Shown piece after piece: positions 8,340 through 17,880 of a stretch of 64,000 bases of DNA (within the stretch, counting starts at the first letter, position 1; each line of letters begins with the position of its first letter). The stretch is taken from NCBI GenBank assembly GCA_947503345.1, contig CANNCW010000003.1, positions 248,001 through 312,000 of the forward strand. The letters run 5' to 3'. Under the pieces are notes generated by a model. It made no database searches. It was given only the letters and a program-made list of their open reading frames with translations, and had not been told where the DNA came from. The translations under genes were made by a program, and so were the position numbers. The DNA is from an uncultured Kangiella sp. (GTDB taxonomy: Bacteria > Pseudomonadota > Gammaproteobacteria > Enterobacterales > Kangiellaceae).

Positions 8340-10174
8340 TCATTAAAAACTTCTTCTACTTTTAATGGCTTTGAAAAAAAGTAACCTTGAATATAATCGC
8401 AGCTCAATTGCTTTAACAATTGTAATTGGGCTTCATTCTCTACGCCTTCCGCAATAATCTCTAAACCAAGCTCATGTGCTAATGAAATAGTGGATCCCAC
8501 AATTTTCTGATCTTGTTCACTTTCTAAAATCTCGTCGATAAAACTCTTATCAACTTTTAGGCCAGAAACCGGGAATCGTTTTAGATAACCCAAAGAAGCA
8601 TAGCCAGTTCCATAGTCATCTATCACCAATCTATACCCAAAATCACTCAGCTTGTTTAACTTTCTGAGCGTCTCTTCAGAAGATTCTATAAACACACTTT
8701 CAGTAAGCTCTAACTCTAATATAGAAGGCTCTACATGATATAGATTGGTAATCCGAATAAGCTCCGTTACAAAATCTGATCGTAACAATTGCTTTGCTGA
8801 GACATTTACCGAGATATTTGAAATTGGCTTCCCTTCTCGTTTCCAATCGTTAATTTGCTTAACTACACTGGTAAGCAACCATTCTCCCAGCTTGTGCATT
8901 AAAGAATATTCTTCAGCAATGGAAATAAAAATACTAGGTTCTACTTTTTGGCCATCTGCTCTTGTCCAACGCATTAAAGCTTCATATCCAATAACTTCTC
9001 CTGTTTGGATTTCCACTTTAGGTTGATACACTAAAGATAATTCTTTCCTATCTATCGCTGTTCGTAACTCAAGCGCTAACTGATTCTTATCGCTAACTTC
9101 TTTAGCTAAGCTTTGATTGTATACTTGAAACTGTTCACTACCTTGCTTTTTTGAACGATACATAGCAATATCGGAAGCGCGTAATAGCTCAAGATAAGTT
9201 TCACCGTGCTGAGGATAAAAAGCCACACCAATACTGCAACCAACATGTACGATCTGTTTATTGAGATGAAACGGTTGGTTGAGTACTCTAATCAAATTTA
9301 TGCACAGATTTTCTACATCATCTGCATCGTAACCGCTCCTTGGCATTACCAAGAACTCATCGCCTCCATGGCGACAGATTAATTCACGTTCATCCAACTG
9401 TGTTTTAAATCGTTTTGCTACTGCCCCCAGAAGCTCATCACCAACATTATGACCAAAGCTATCATTAATGACTTTAAATCCATCTAAATCAATAAAGAGT
9501 AAAGCCTGATTTTCTAGTTCACCTTGATGTATTCGCTCTTCAAATTGTGTTGCAAAATAACTTCGATTACTTAATCCAGTTAAAGGATCGTTATTTGCTA
9601 ACTGATATAGTTTACCTTCTGATTCTTTCCCTAGTTCTTTTTGAACATTTCTTTCATAACGAAACAAAACTATTAAAAAAACCATAGTAAATACGGTTCC
9701 AATACGATTATACAAATTTAAAAGGTCCACTTTCTCAGGGGTTAACTTTAACGGAAAATCTACCCCTACGGTTTTTAAAACATAAAAAGTAATGCTTATT
9801 AATAGCGAAATTAAGGCGTACCACCAAACCGAATTACGAGTTAAAAGCAATCCACTAACAACCACTAAAACCATAAACCAAGCATCATTAGGGTTGTCAA
9901 AACCGCCAAACTCTACATTGGCAGTAACAATAATCAATATAAATAAAATAAGTGCGAAATGAGCAGTCAATTCACTTCTTCGTGTTTTTCGCAAAAACCA
10001 TAAACAAAAAAGACCTGAAAAAAAACTTAGAACTAACACCGATGCCGTCATATACATATCTAAGTACATATACACAAAGAAAAATGATGTAGTTAATGCC
10101 ATTCCAGACAGAATAAACATATAAACTATCTGCACTTGCAAAATTTTAGTCACTGGAAAGTCTGATCTAGACAT
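8336..10174 (-). CDS. GGDEF-EAL cyclic-di-GMP protein with membrane sensor
   Basis: 612 residues. The first 173 hold about six hydrophobic helices, an integral-membrane sensor of MASE type. Then come a GGDEF domain with an intact GGDEF at 270-274 and an EAL domain with EAL at 398-400 plus the DDYGTGYASL and QGYFFSKPL elements. Both catalytic motifs are intact, so synthesis, hydrolysis or both of c-di-GMP are possible. No RxxD inhibitory site is seen just upstream of GGDEF. It lies 71 bp downstream of the CYTH-CHAD gene on the same strand and converges with M48, with overlapping stop codons. Confidence 0.93.
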   Translation of the reverse strand: MSRSDFPVTKILQVQIVYMFILSGMALTTSFFFVYMYLDMYMTASVLVLSFFSGLFCLWFLRKTRRSELTAHFALILFILIIVTANVEFGGFDNPNDAWFMVLVVVSGLLLTRNSVWWYALISLLISITFYVLKTVGVDFPLKLTPEKVDLLNLYNRIGTVFTMVFLIVLFRYERNVQKELGKESEGKLYQLANNDPLTGLSNRSYFATQFEERIHQGELENQALLFIDLDGFKVINDSFGHNVGDELLGAVAKRFKTQLDERELICRHGGDEFLVMPRSGYDADDVENLCINLIRVLNQPFHLNKQIVHVGCSIGVAFYPQHGETYLELLRASDIAMYRSKKQGSEQFQVYNQSLAKEVSDKNQLALELRTAIDRKELSLVYQPKVEIQTGEVIGYEALMRWTRADGQKVEPSIFISIAEEYSLMHKLGEWLLTSVVKQINDWKREGKPISNISVNVSAKQLLRSDFVTELIRITNLYHVEPSILELELTESVFIESSEETLRKLNKLSDFGYRLVIDDYGTGYASLGYLKRFPVSGLKVDKSFIDEILESEQDQKIVGSTISLAHELGLEIIAEGVENEAQLQLLKQLSCDYIQGYFFSKPLKVEEVFND

Positions 10175-10245
10175 CCCACATTGAGAAAGTGTTAATACTT
10201 TTTCTACAAGCTGATTTATTAAAGAACTACTAATAACTAGGCTCC

Positions 10246-11742
10246 TTAATTCCAGTAGGGATTTTGCTCAAATGCTTCTTGTCGAAGTTCTAAAAGAGCG
10301 GTAAGTATATCTTGCTCTGTGTTCTCTAACGTTTCATCCTGAATCTGAACGTTTTCTAACGAAATACGAACAAAATCTAATTGTTTAAATAGCTCAATAT
10401 TCGCGACCAAATCTATCCAATTCTGCCTAAATTTCACACGCTTTTTGCTATCAAACAAGCTACCAAAGAATAGCCCTATATCTAGTGTTCTATTTAATTT
10501 TGGTAAAAAGCTTAAATAATCTTTATCATTCAAATTTTCTTTAACTTTTAAATGACGAGAGAGATCGAGCATTTGATGCTGTAACTGTTTTATTGCAAAA
10601 GGAAAAATTTCTTTCTGTAGTCTATTCTTTGCCGCTTCTTTTAAGTCTTGACGCCATTCTTTGGAATAAAGCCAACGGCTAAAGTGTAACAACTTTAAGT
10701 TATAACTAGCTGTCGATAAATAAGTTGTAAAGTTTGTTGATTCTTGTTCAAATTTAGTTAGAAGTTCTATCGCTAAAGGTTTAAGTGCATCATACTCAAA
10801 GCCATAAAGCTTAGCATTTTCCAACCAGTTTAGTTGCAAGGCAATCGATTGAACCTTGCTAAAGTTATGAGTGATTTCACGCCAATCTGCTCTTACTTCA
10901 GAAAGAGAGTGGCGTGGAATTAATGGAGCAAAAACCGAATACATGTGCTGCATGTAGGACAACGCTCGATTAAGCTGTAAATAATACTCTACGGTAGCAT
11001 CTCGCTTAATCAGTTTTATATAATGTTGCCAATGAGCGAGCCCATAATGTGCGATGGTTTCAAAAGCACCTTCCGCAGGTGATTTAGCTGTTAAAGGTAC
11101 TACATCTAATCGTTTTAAATAAATTGACTCTTCGCAACTCAGACGATAACCGCGTTCGGCTTTACTTTCCGACGATAACACTAAGTTGAAGTTATTGATA
11201 AGTTGATCACTAAGCTCGAAAAGGCCTTTTGGATCACCAGCGATCAATTCCAACTCAATTTCGCATATTGCAGCGTTTTCACCTTTATGGCTTATTTCGC
11301 CACTATCGATAGCAATCTCAATCTGACAATCATCCAGCTCAGCCAAAGCTAACTTTCTGTCAAAATCAGTTCGAAATAATGCTCGAAAACTACCATCCTC
11401 TTCTTGTGCTTCTTCTAATAATATCTGTAAATAAGGATCTTCTACTAAAGCTAGATCTAAATTTGCATTAGGGATTTCAACTTCCGATTCATTTCTCTGG
11501 GAAAGACCACCCACCACACGACCTTCTGATTTTGCGGTTTGAATATAGCGTTCACCAGATCGACGCACCCTCAACCCGATTTTCATTTCACGCAGTCGAT
11601 GATTCTCGGTATCGTAATAGGTATTGATAAGGGGAACTTGTTGCCATTTACCTCGTAACTGCAACTGCTCACTTAACCATATTTTAATATCGCTAAGTTG
11701 CTCTGGTTGAGCAGTCAGTTTCATTTCTAATTCTATCGACAT
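10246..11742 (-). CDS. CYTH and CHAD domain protein (YgiF-like)
   Basis: 498 residues. The N-terminal CYTH domain carries the signature ExExK as E4, E6 and K8 and ends near residue 200. The CHAD helical domain follows (about 215-498), with histidines and basic residues able to bind polyphosphate. E. coli YgiF, of the same design, hydrolyses inorganic triphosphate. This gene diverges from a PhoU-like/PiT phosphate transport pair, which supports a role in phosphate or polyphosphate metabolism. It is slightly longer than YgiF. Exact substrate is inferred from family. Confidence 0.88.
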   Translation of the reverse strand: MSIELEMKLTAQPEQLSDIKIWLSEQLQLRGKWQQVPLINTYYDTENHRLREMKIGLRVRRSGERYIQTAKSEGRVVGGLSQRNESEVEIPNANLDLALVEDPYLQILLEEAQEEDGSFRALFRTDFDRKLALAELDDCQIEIAIDSGEISHKGENAAICEIELELIAGDPKGLFELSDQLINNFNLVLSSESKAERGYRLSCEESIYLKRLDVVPLTAKSPAEGAFETIAHYGLAHWQHYIKLIKRDATVEYYLQLNRALSYMQHMYSVFAPLIPRHSLSEVRADWREITHNFSKVQSIALQLNWLENAKLYGFEYDALKPLAIELLTKFEQESTNFTTYLSTASYNLKLLHFSRWLYSKEWRQDLKEAAKNRLQKEIFPFAIKQLQHQMLDLSRHLKVKENLNDKDYLSFLPKLNRTLDIGLFFGSLFDSKKRVKFRQNWIDLVANIELFKQLDFVRISLENVQIQDETLENTEQDILTALLELRQEAFEQNPYWN

Positions 11743-11848
11743 ATCAATAACTTAATAGCAATCCCCATAATTATCAGCAGTTTACCTTGTATATTAACCT
11801 GTTGCCAATTTTTATATAAATACTGATTTTGTGTATAGTATGAAGCCA

Positions 11849-11882
11849 GTGTAACAAAAGCTTCATATTTCGATGATAGAAT
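11849..11882 (+). promoter_or_regulatory. Possible Pho box and -10 for phosphate operon
   Basis: GTGTAAC-AAAA-GCTTCAT (11849-11866) has two 7-bp half-sites on an 11-bp period, each matching CTGTCAT at 4 of 7 positions. Ten nt later comes TAGAAT (11877-11882), the same half-site to -10 distance as in E. coli pstS, and there is no good -35. The predicted start near 11889 gives a leader of about 43 nt. The match is weak; the downstream phosphate genes make it worth listing. Confidence 0.35.
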
Positions 11883-11931
11883 AGCCCTCGATTTTTTGTT
11901 ACGCCAATTACATCATAACAATGGAGTCACT

Positions 11932-12606
11932 ATGGCAAACTCAATTCTTGACTTATTCGCGACTTCGCCAATCCGTCCTATGCAGGACCATATGGCAAAA
12001 GTGAACGAATGTGCATCACACTTATCAGGCTTTTTTGATGCTTTATTTAAGCAAGACTGGCAACAGGCGGAAGAGCATAAAGAAACAATCCGCAATCTTG
12101 AAAATGAAGCAGATACACTTAAGCATGACCTAAGAACTCACTTACCTAAAGGTTTGTTCTTACCTGTAGCTCGAACTGATTTGTTAGCTTTATTAAGCAA
12201 ACAGGACAAGATCGCTAATATCGCTCGTGATATTGCTGGTTTAGCATTTGCTCGTAAAATGCAATTCCCTGCAAACGCAGAAGCTCCAATTAAAGCCTTA
12301 GTTGAACGCTCTCAAGACGCAGCCAAGCAAGCGTTTAAAGCAATCAGCGAGTTAGACGAACTGTTAGCGACCGGATTTGGTGGTCGTGAAGCTAGCTTAG
12401 TATCAGAAATGATCGAAAAATTGGACAAAATCGAAAATGACACGGACGACTTGCAACGCAAAGCTTTGAATATCATCTTTGAACAAGAAAATGACTTACC
12501 ACCTGTGTCAGTGATTTTCATGTATCAAGTGATCATTAAAGTTGGGGATCTTGCTGACAGCGCACAGCAAGTAGGTTCACGTTTAGAAATGATGATTGCA
12601 CGCTAG
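11932..12606 (+). CDS. TIGR00153 (PhoU-like) protein
   Basis: 224 residues from the ATG at 11932, chosen because GGAG (11923-11926) sits six nt before it. An in-frame TTG at 11896 would add 12 residues with no family support. It is all helical, with the PhoU-like pattern of acidic repeats (TIRNLENEADTLKHDL, KLDKIENDTDDLQRKA). Proteins of this family (E. coli YkaA) are nearly always encoded directly before a PiT phosphate transporter, as here (9 nt gap), and are thought to modulate it. Cytoplasmic. Confidence 0.93.
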   Translation: MANSILDLFATSPIRPMQDHMAKVNECASHLSGFFDALFKQDWQQAEEHKETIRNLENEADTLKHDLRTHLPKGLFLPVARTDLLALLSKQDKIANIARDIAGLAFARKMQFPANAEAPIKALVERSQDAAKQAFKAISELDELLATGFGGREASLVSEMIEKLDKIENDTDDLQRKALNIIFEQENDLPPVSVIFMYQVIIKVGDLADSAQQVGSRLEMMIAR

Positions 12607-12615
12607 GAGACCATC

Positions 12616-13893
12616 ATGGATTTTTTAATTGCTAACGCAGATACTATTATTTGGATCGCAGTAGCCTTTGGCTTCTTAATGGCCTTTGGTATTGGTGCGA
12701 ACGACGTGGCTAACGCCATGGGTACTTCAGTTGGTGCGAAAGCATTAACTTTAAAACAGGCTATTATCGTAGCAGCTATTTTCGAATTCGCAGGTGCTTA
12801 TTTAGCGGGCGGTGAGGTTACTAAAACCGTTCGAAAAGGCATTATTGACCCGAACTTCTTTACCGCAACCCCTGAACTCATGGTTTACGGTATGATGGCG
12901 GCGCTTTTAGCGGCTGGGATCTGGTTATTAATCGCTTCTCGCATGGGCTGGCCTGTATCAACTACTCACTCTATCGTGGGTGCAATCGTTGGTTTCGCCG
13001 CAGTTGGTGTAAGCATCGATGCTGTAAGCTGGGGCAAAGTTGGCTCAATCGTAGGCTCTTGGGTTATCACACCATTACTTGCTGGTGTTATTTCATTCTT
13101 ATTAGTAATGAGTGTTCAAAAGTTAATTTTAAACACCAACGACCCATTCAAGAATGCTAAGCGTTACGTACCATTCTATATGTTCCTAGCAGGTTTCGTT
13201 ATCGCGTTAGTAACAATCATGAAAGGCTTGAAGCACCTATTCAAAGATGAAGGTATCAAGTTAAGCATGGCTGAAACTTACGGTTATGCCGTGGTTGTAG
13301 GTATTATCATTGCAGCAATCGGTGCGGTAGCGATTAGCCGTATCAAACTTGATAAGACAGGCGACAAAGAATACCACTTCGCTTCAGTTGAAAAAGTATT
13401 CGCGGTATTAATGATTGTTACTGCTTGTGGCATGGCATTCGCTCACGGTTCAAACGACGTTGCAAACGCTATTGGCCCATTGGCCGCGGTTGTTAGCATC
13501 ATCCAAGAAGGCGGTACTATCGGTAAAACTTCTGGCGTACCAAGCTATGTATTGTTAATCGGTGCTATCGGTATCGTTATCGGTCTTATCGTTTTAGGTA
13601 GCCGTGTAATGAAGACCATTGGTACTAAAATCACTCACTTAACGCCAAGTCGTGGTTTCGCAGCTGAATTAGCAGCGGCCTCAACGGTAATCATCGCTTC
13701 TGGTGCTGGTTTACCAATCTCAACTACGCAAACTTTGGTAGGCGCGGTATTAGGTGTAGGTATGGCTCGCGGTATCGCAGCATTGAACTTAGGTGTAGTT
13801 AGAAACATCTTCGTATCATGGGTTGTGACGCTTCCAGCAGGTGCATTACTATCGATTATATTCTTCTACATCTTTAAGGCGATTTTCAGCTAA
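12616..13893 (+). CDS. PiT-family inorganic phosphate transporter
   Basis: 425 residues with about 10-11 membrane helices. Both copies of the PiT signature are present: GANDVANAMGTSVGA near the N terminus and AHGSNDVANAIGPLAAV in the second half, each with the following PxSTT element (WPVSTTHS, LPISTTQT). It should import phosphate, probably as a metal-phosphate complex, with cation symport. AGGAG precedes the start. It is cotranscribed with the PhoU-like gene; a hairpin follows the stop. Confidence 0.95.
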   Translation: MDFLIANADTIIWIAVAFGFLMAFGIGANDVANAMGTSVGAKALTLKQAIIVAAIFEFAGAYLAGGEVTKTVRKGIIDPNFFTATPELMVYGMMAALLAAGIWLLIASRMGWPVSTTHSIVGAIVGFAAVGVSIDAVSWGKVGSIVGSWVITPLLAGVISFLLVMSVQKLILNTNDPFKNAKRYVPFYMFLAGFVIALVTIMKGLKHLFKDEGIKLSMAETYGYAVVVGIIIAAIGAVAISRIKLDKTGDKEYHFASVEKVFAVLMIVTACGMAFAHGSNDVANAIGPLAAVVSIIQEGGTIGKTSGVPSYVLLIGAIGIVIGLIVLGSRVMKTIGTKITHLTPSRGFAAELAAASTVIIASGAGLPISTTQTLVGAVLGVGMARGIAALNLGVVRNIFVSWVVTLPAGALLSIIFFYIFKAIFS

Positions 13894-13933
13894 TTCGTTA
13901 GTGATTTCTTAAGAAATCGTCTATTAGTTCAAA

Positions 13934-13959
13934 AGGTGGTCAGTCAAGGCTGGCCACCT
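13934..13959 (+). terminator. Hairpin after the phosphate transporter gene
   Basis: AGGTGGTCAG pairs with CTGGCCACCT around a 6-nt loop (one G-U pair). The downstream T-run is poor (CTTCC), so it may be a weak terminator or an RNA stabiliser. A perfect palindrome GATTTCTTAAGAAATC lies just upstream at 13903-13918. Confidence 0.45.
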
Positions 13960-14022
13960 CTTCCACCAACCATTCCTCTGCTATATACTTGCCCTCTATT
14001 TTGCCATTAGATGGGAATTACT

Positions 14023-14601
14023 ATGGCTCGATTACTAGCAATCATTACATTTTTAACTAGTCTTTATTTCGCCACTGGAAGCACAACCGCTCAGGCTGAA
14101 AACTATATATCTGATGAAATAGGTGTCACTATGCGCAGTGGTCCGACGAATCGTTATCGGGTAGTTGGAAACTTACGTGCGGGAACACCGGTTAAAGTAC
14201 TGCAAAGAGATGCTGAAAATGACTCCATTCAAGTTAGCACTTTAGATGGAAGTACTAGCGGCTGGGTAAAATCTGAATACGTCAGCACCAAAGAAACGGT
14301 TTTGGCTCAGTATCAAAACTTACAAGCTGAAACCGCAAAATTGCAATCCCAAGTCAGTAACTTGAATCAACAACTACAAAATAAAAATAGCATCCAAAGT
14401 CAAAATCAAGATTTACAGTTACAAGTGACCGAATTGGAAAATCAAGTTGATCAATTGTCACAACAAGCAGATTTGCAAAATTCTCGCTTCCGTAAAGATG
14501 TTTTTTACGCAGGCGCCTTAACCGTGTTAATTAGTATGTTTATCGGATGGCTAATTACCCGAGCATCCTTTAGTCGTCGCCAGAAGTCTGGTTGGCGTTA
14601 A
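14023..14601 (+). CDS. TIGR04211-type SH3 domain protein (YgiM-like)
   Basis: 192 residues from the ATG at 14023, preferred because GGGA lies before it. An ATG at 14011 would add four residues and has no ribosome binding site. A signal peptide (about 1-25) precedes a bacterial SH3 domain (RSGPTNRYRVVGNLRAGTPV; WVKSEYV), then a coiled coil rich in Q and N, and a C-terminal membrane helix (FYAGALTVLISMFIGWLI). It is therefore a periplasmic SH3/coiled-coil protein anchored at its C terminus. E. coli ygiM lies beside cca and uppP; here putA, rsmF and gspAB separate them. Function unknown. Confidence 0.88.
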   Translation: MARLLAIITFLTSLYFATGSTTAQAENYISDEIGVTMRSGPTNRYRVVGNLRAGTPVKVLQRDAENDSIQVSTLDGSTSGWVKSEYVSTKETVLAQYQNLQAETAKLQSQVSNLNQQLQNKNSIQSQNQDLQLQVTELENQVDQLSQQADLQNSRFRKDVFYAGALTVLISMFIGWLITRASFSRRQKSGWR

Positions 14602-14628
14602 TTTTTCGTATTTTAAAGAGTTTTAGAT

Positions 14629-17600
14629 ATGTTTAAAGCAAGTCAAATTCTAAATCAAGAAGCTCAGTCTTTAGAGCAATGGCAAAAAATCATCACTGAC
14701 AACTATCAAGTGGACGAAGCAGCCTATTTAGAAGAATTACTTGAGCTGGCTACGCCTGATCAAAGCACTATAAATCAAATCACCCACCAAGCTTCGGAGC
14801 TGGTGGAAGAAATTCGTGCCAGCGGTAAATCAAAAGAAGGCGTGGAAGCCTTTTTACAACAGTACAGCTTGAGCACCAAAGAAGGTGTTATTTTGATGTG
14901 CCTGGCGGAAGCTTTATTACGTATTCCAGATTCAAAAGTTGCCAACTCTTTGATCCGAGATAAATTAAGTGAAGCCGATTGGAAAAAACATTCCGGCGAA
15001 AGTGAATCCATGCTGGTTAATGCTTCCACTTGGGGCTTAATGCTAACAGGTAAAATCGTTGATGTTGACCAAGATGGCGATGGTAAACCTGACACCATGT
15101 TAGGTGGCTTAATTGCTAAATTTGGTGAGCCGGTGATACGTAATGCTATGAATCAAGCTATGAAGATCATGGGGCGTCAATTCGTATTGGGCCGTAGTAT
15201 CGAAGAAGCCATGAAACGTGGTAAGAAAAGCGTTGAAAAAGGCTATACCCATTCTTTTGATATGTTAGGCGAAGCTGCTTTTACTGCAGACGATGCGCGT
15301 AAATATTTTGAAGCTTATTCAAAAGCGATAGATGAAATTGGCGCGGCTAAAACCCAAGATGGCCAATTAGCACCAAGTATTTCAATAAAACTTTCAGCAC
15401 TTCATCCGCGCTATGAAGTAGGCCAAAAAGATCGCGTATTAACCGAAATGGTTTCTACTGTTAAAACTCTTGCCAAACAAGCACGTGATCTCGATGTGGC
15501 TATCACTATTGACGCAGAAGAAGCCGATCGTTTAGAGCTTTCTTTAGAAATTTTTGAAGCAGTATTTGATTCAGATATTTGTCAAGGTTGGGATGGCTTT
15601 GGCATGGTAGTCCAAGCTTACTCAAAACGTGCATTACCTGTTTTAGGCTGGTTAGATGCTTTATCTAAAAAGCACGGTCGTCGCATTCCTTTACGCTTAG
15701 TAAAAGGTGCTTATTGGGATTCTGAAATTAAATGGTCACAACAAGCCGGTCTAGCAAGCTATCCTGTTTATACTCGTAAAGCGGGAACTGACGTTTCTTA
15801 CTTAGCTTGTGCAAAATTTATTTTAAATTCCGAAGAAAGTTTCTACCCGCAATTCGCTACTCATAACGCGCAAACTGTATTTAGCATTATGAACATGGCT
15901 GGCGATCGTCGTGACTTTGAATTCCAACGTTTACACGGAATGGGCGAAATCTTATATGATTTAGTTTTAGAGAAATACAAAGGTTTACGCTGCCGTATTT
16001 ATGCGCCTGTAGGTAACCACAAAGACTTACTTCCCTACCTAGTTAGACGTTTATTAGAAAATGGTGCTAACACATCATTCGTCCACCAATTAGTGGATAA
16101 GAATACACCTGTTATTGATTTGGTTGAGCATCCATCAGTGATCCTAAAAGCTTACCCAACACTGCATAACAACCGTATTCCATTACCACCAGAAATTTAT
16201 GCCAAGGAAGGACAAAAATCACGTACCAACTCAGCTGGTACTAACCTTCACGTTAACAGCGAGATCGATCCTTTTATGCAACAAGTTGAATCCTTCTTAA
16301 ATAAGCAATGGCACGCTAAACCAATTATTGGCGGCAAAGAATTAACTAGCCAAGAAGAACAAATCTTCTGTCCTTATGACCAATCACATTTGGTGGGAAC
16401 CAAACATAAGTGTGGCGAAGAGCAAGCCCTTAATGCTTTAACCATTGCCAAAGAAAACTTTATCGCTTGGGATATGACGCCTGCAGAAACTCGTGCGACA
16501 ATTTTAGATAAAGTGGCCGATTTGTTTGAAGAAAATAAATACGAGTTAATTGCTTTGTGTAGCCGTGATGGTGGTAAAACCATGCAAGATGGAATCGACG
16601 AAGTGCGTGAAGCGGTAGATTTCTGTCGCTATTACGCGAATCGAGCTCGTGAAGATTTTGGCCAAGAAACTTCTTTACCAGGCCCAACGGGTGAATCTAA
16701 TGATCTATATTTACAAGGTCGCGGCGTATTCGCTTGTATTAGCCCGTGGAACTTCCCTCTGGCTATTTTCACAGGCCAAGTAGCAGCAGCTTTAGTTGCA
16801 GGTAACACCGTATTGGCAAAACCTGCCGATCAGACAACTCTTGTCGCCTATCGCGCAATCGAATTAATGCATCAAGCGGGTATTCCAAAAGAAGTACTAC
16901 ACTTTGTTCCATGTCGTGGTTCAACTTTCGGAAAGACCGTTTTATCGGATCCACGCATTGCCGGCGTAGCTTTCACAGGCTCAACGGATACCGCTCACGT
17001 TATCAACCGCACACTTGCAGCACGTGATAGCGTTATCGCGCCATTAATCGCAGAAACCGGCGGCCAAAACGCAATGATTGTTGATAGCTCAGCCCTACCA
17101 GAGCAAGTTATCGCTGATGTGGTGGAATCTGCATTCACCAGTGCTGGTCAACGCTGCTCTGCATTACGCCTGCTGTATGTGCAAGAAGACATTGCCCCAA
17201 GAATTATCGAAGTCCTTTCAGGCGCTATGCAAGAATTAAAAGTAGGCGATCCGACTTTATTGAAAACGGATCTAGGTCCCGTAATTGATGAAGCCGCAAA
17301 AGAAGAATTGCTTGGCCATGTCAAAGAGCTTAAAGATGCGGGCAAATTAATTTCGGAAACACCAATGCCTGAAGGCCTAGCGGATGGTCACTTTATCGCT
17401 CCAACTGCTTTTAAAATCGATTCTATTAATGACTTATCACAAGAGTGGTTCGGCCCAATTCTTCACCTAGTAACTTATAAAGCCAAAGAATTAGATAAGG
17501 TAATTCAAGAAATAAACGATTACGGCTATGGCTTAACCTTAGGTATCCATTCGCGTAATGAAAAGACCGCGACTTATATCGATAAGCGCGTTCGCGTGGG

Positions 17601-17799
17601 TAATGTCTATATCAACCGCAACATGATTGGTGCAACGGTTGGTGTCCAACCTTTCGGTGGTCAAGGTCTATCAGGTACTGGTCCGAAAGCAGGTGGCCCA
17701 CATTATTTACATCGCTTTGCAACTGAACATACTCGCACCAATAACACGGCAGCGATTGGTGGTAACGCCACGCTACTGTCACTTGGTGACGACGAATAA
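14629..17799 (+). CDS. putA: Bifunctional PutA: proline dehydrogenase and glutamate-semialdehyde dehydrogenase
   Basis: 1056 residues. An N-terminal helical arm and the FAD-dependent proline dehydrogenase barrel (about 200-490; RLVKGAYWD, YAPVGNHKDLLPYLVRRLLENG) are followed by the NAD-dependent aldehyde dehydrogenase (about 560-1050) with catalytic cysteine in SAGQRCSALR. It converts proline to glutamate with channelled intermediate. It lacks the ribbon-helix-helix DNA-binding domain of E. coli PutA, so it should not self-repress. Residues 145-155 read DVDQDGDGKPD, a calcium-loop-like insertion. A terminator follows. Confidence 0.95.
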   Translation: MFKASQILNQEAQSLEQWQKIITDNYQVDEAAYLEELLELATPDQSTINQITHQASELVEEIRASGKSKEGVEAFLQQYSLSTKEGVILMCLAEALLRIPDSKVANSLIRDKLSEADWKKHSGESESMLVNASTWGLMLTGKIVDVDQDGDGKPDTMLGGLIAKFGEPVIRNAMNQAMKIMGRQFVLGRSIEEAMKRGKKSVEKGYTHSFDMLGEAAFTADDARKYFEAYSKAIDEIGAAKTQDGQLAPSISIKLSALHPRYEVGQKDRVLTEMVSTVKTLAKQARDLDVAITIDAEEADRLELSLEIFEAVFDSDICQGWDGFGMVVQAYSKRALPVLGWLDALSKKHGRRIPLRLVKGAYWDSEIKWSQQAGLASYPVYTRKAGTDVSYLACAKFILNSEESFYPQFATHNAQTVFSIMNMAGDRRDFEFQRLHGMGEILYDLVLEKYKGLRCRIYAPVGNHKDLLPYLVRRLLENGANTSFVHQLVDKNTPVIDLVEHPSVILKAYPTLHNNRIPLPPEIYAKEGQKSRTNSAGTNLHVNSEIDPFMQQVESFLNKQWHAKPIIGGKELTSQEEQIFCPYDQSHLVGTKHKCGEEQALNALTIAKENFIAWDMTPAETRATILDKVADLFEENKYELIALCSRDGGKTMQDGIDEVREAVDFCRYYANRAREDFGQETSLPGPTGESNDLYLQGRGVFACISPWNFPLAIFTGQVAAALVAGNTVLAKPADQTTLVAYRAIELMHQAGIPKEVLHFVPCRGSTFGKTVLSDPRIAGVAFTGSTDTAHVINRTLAARDSVIAPLIAETGGQNAMIVDSSALPEQVIADVVESAFTSAGQRCSALRLLYVQEDIAPRIIEVLSGAMQELKVGDPTLLKTDLGPVIDEAAKEELLGHVKELKDAGKLISETPMPEGLADGHFIAPTAFKIDSINDLSQEWFGPILHLVTYKAKELDKVIQEINDYGYGLTLGIHSRNEKTATYIDKRVRVGNVYINRNMIGATVGVQPFGGQGLSGTGPKAGGPHYLHRFATEHTRTNNTAAIGGNATLLSLGDDE

Positions 17800-17818
17800 T
17801 CATTTGCAAATTAAAAGT

Positions 17819-17848
17819 GGCGTTAGTGGCAACACTAGCGCCTTTTTT
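17819..17848 (+). terminator. Intrinsic terminator after putA
   Basis: GGCGTTAGTG pairs with CACTAGCGCC (one G-U pair) around GCAA and is followed by six Ts. A GNRA tetraloop and T-run make it a good Rho-independent terminator. Confidence 0.85.
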
Positions 17849-17880
17849 ATAGAATAAAACAAAAGTTCACTAATTTTGCC

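Noticed and set aside
11896-11931. TTG start giving 12 extra residues on the PhoU-like protein
   Set aside because: The ATG at 11932 has GGAG at ideal spacing and gives the normal family length; the extra residues are not family-like.
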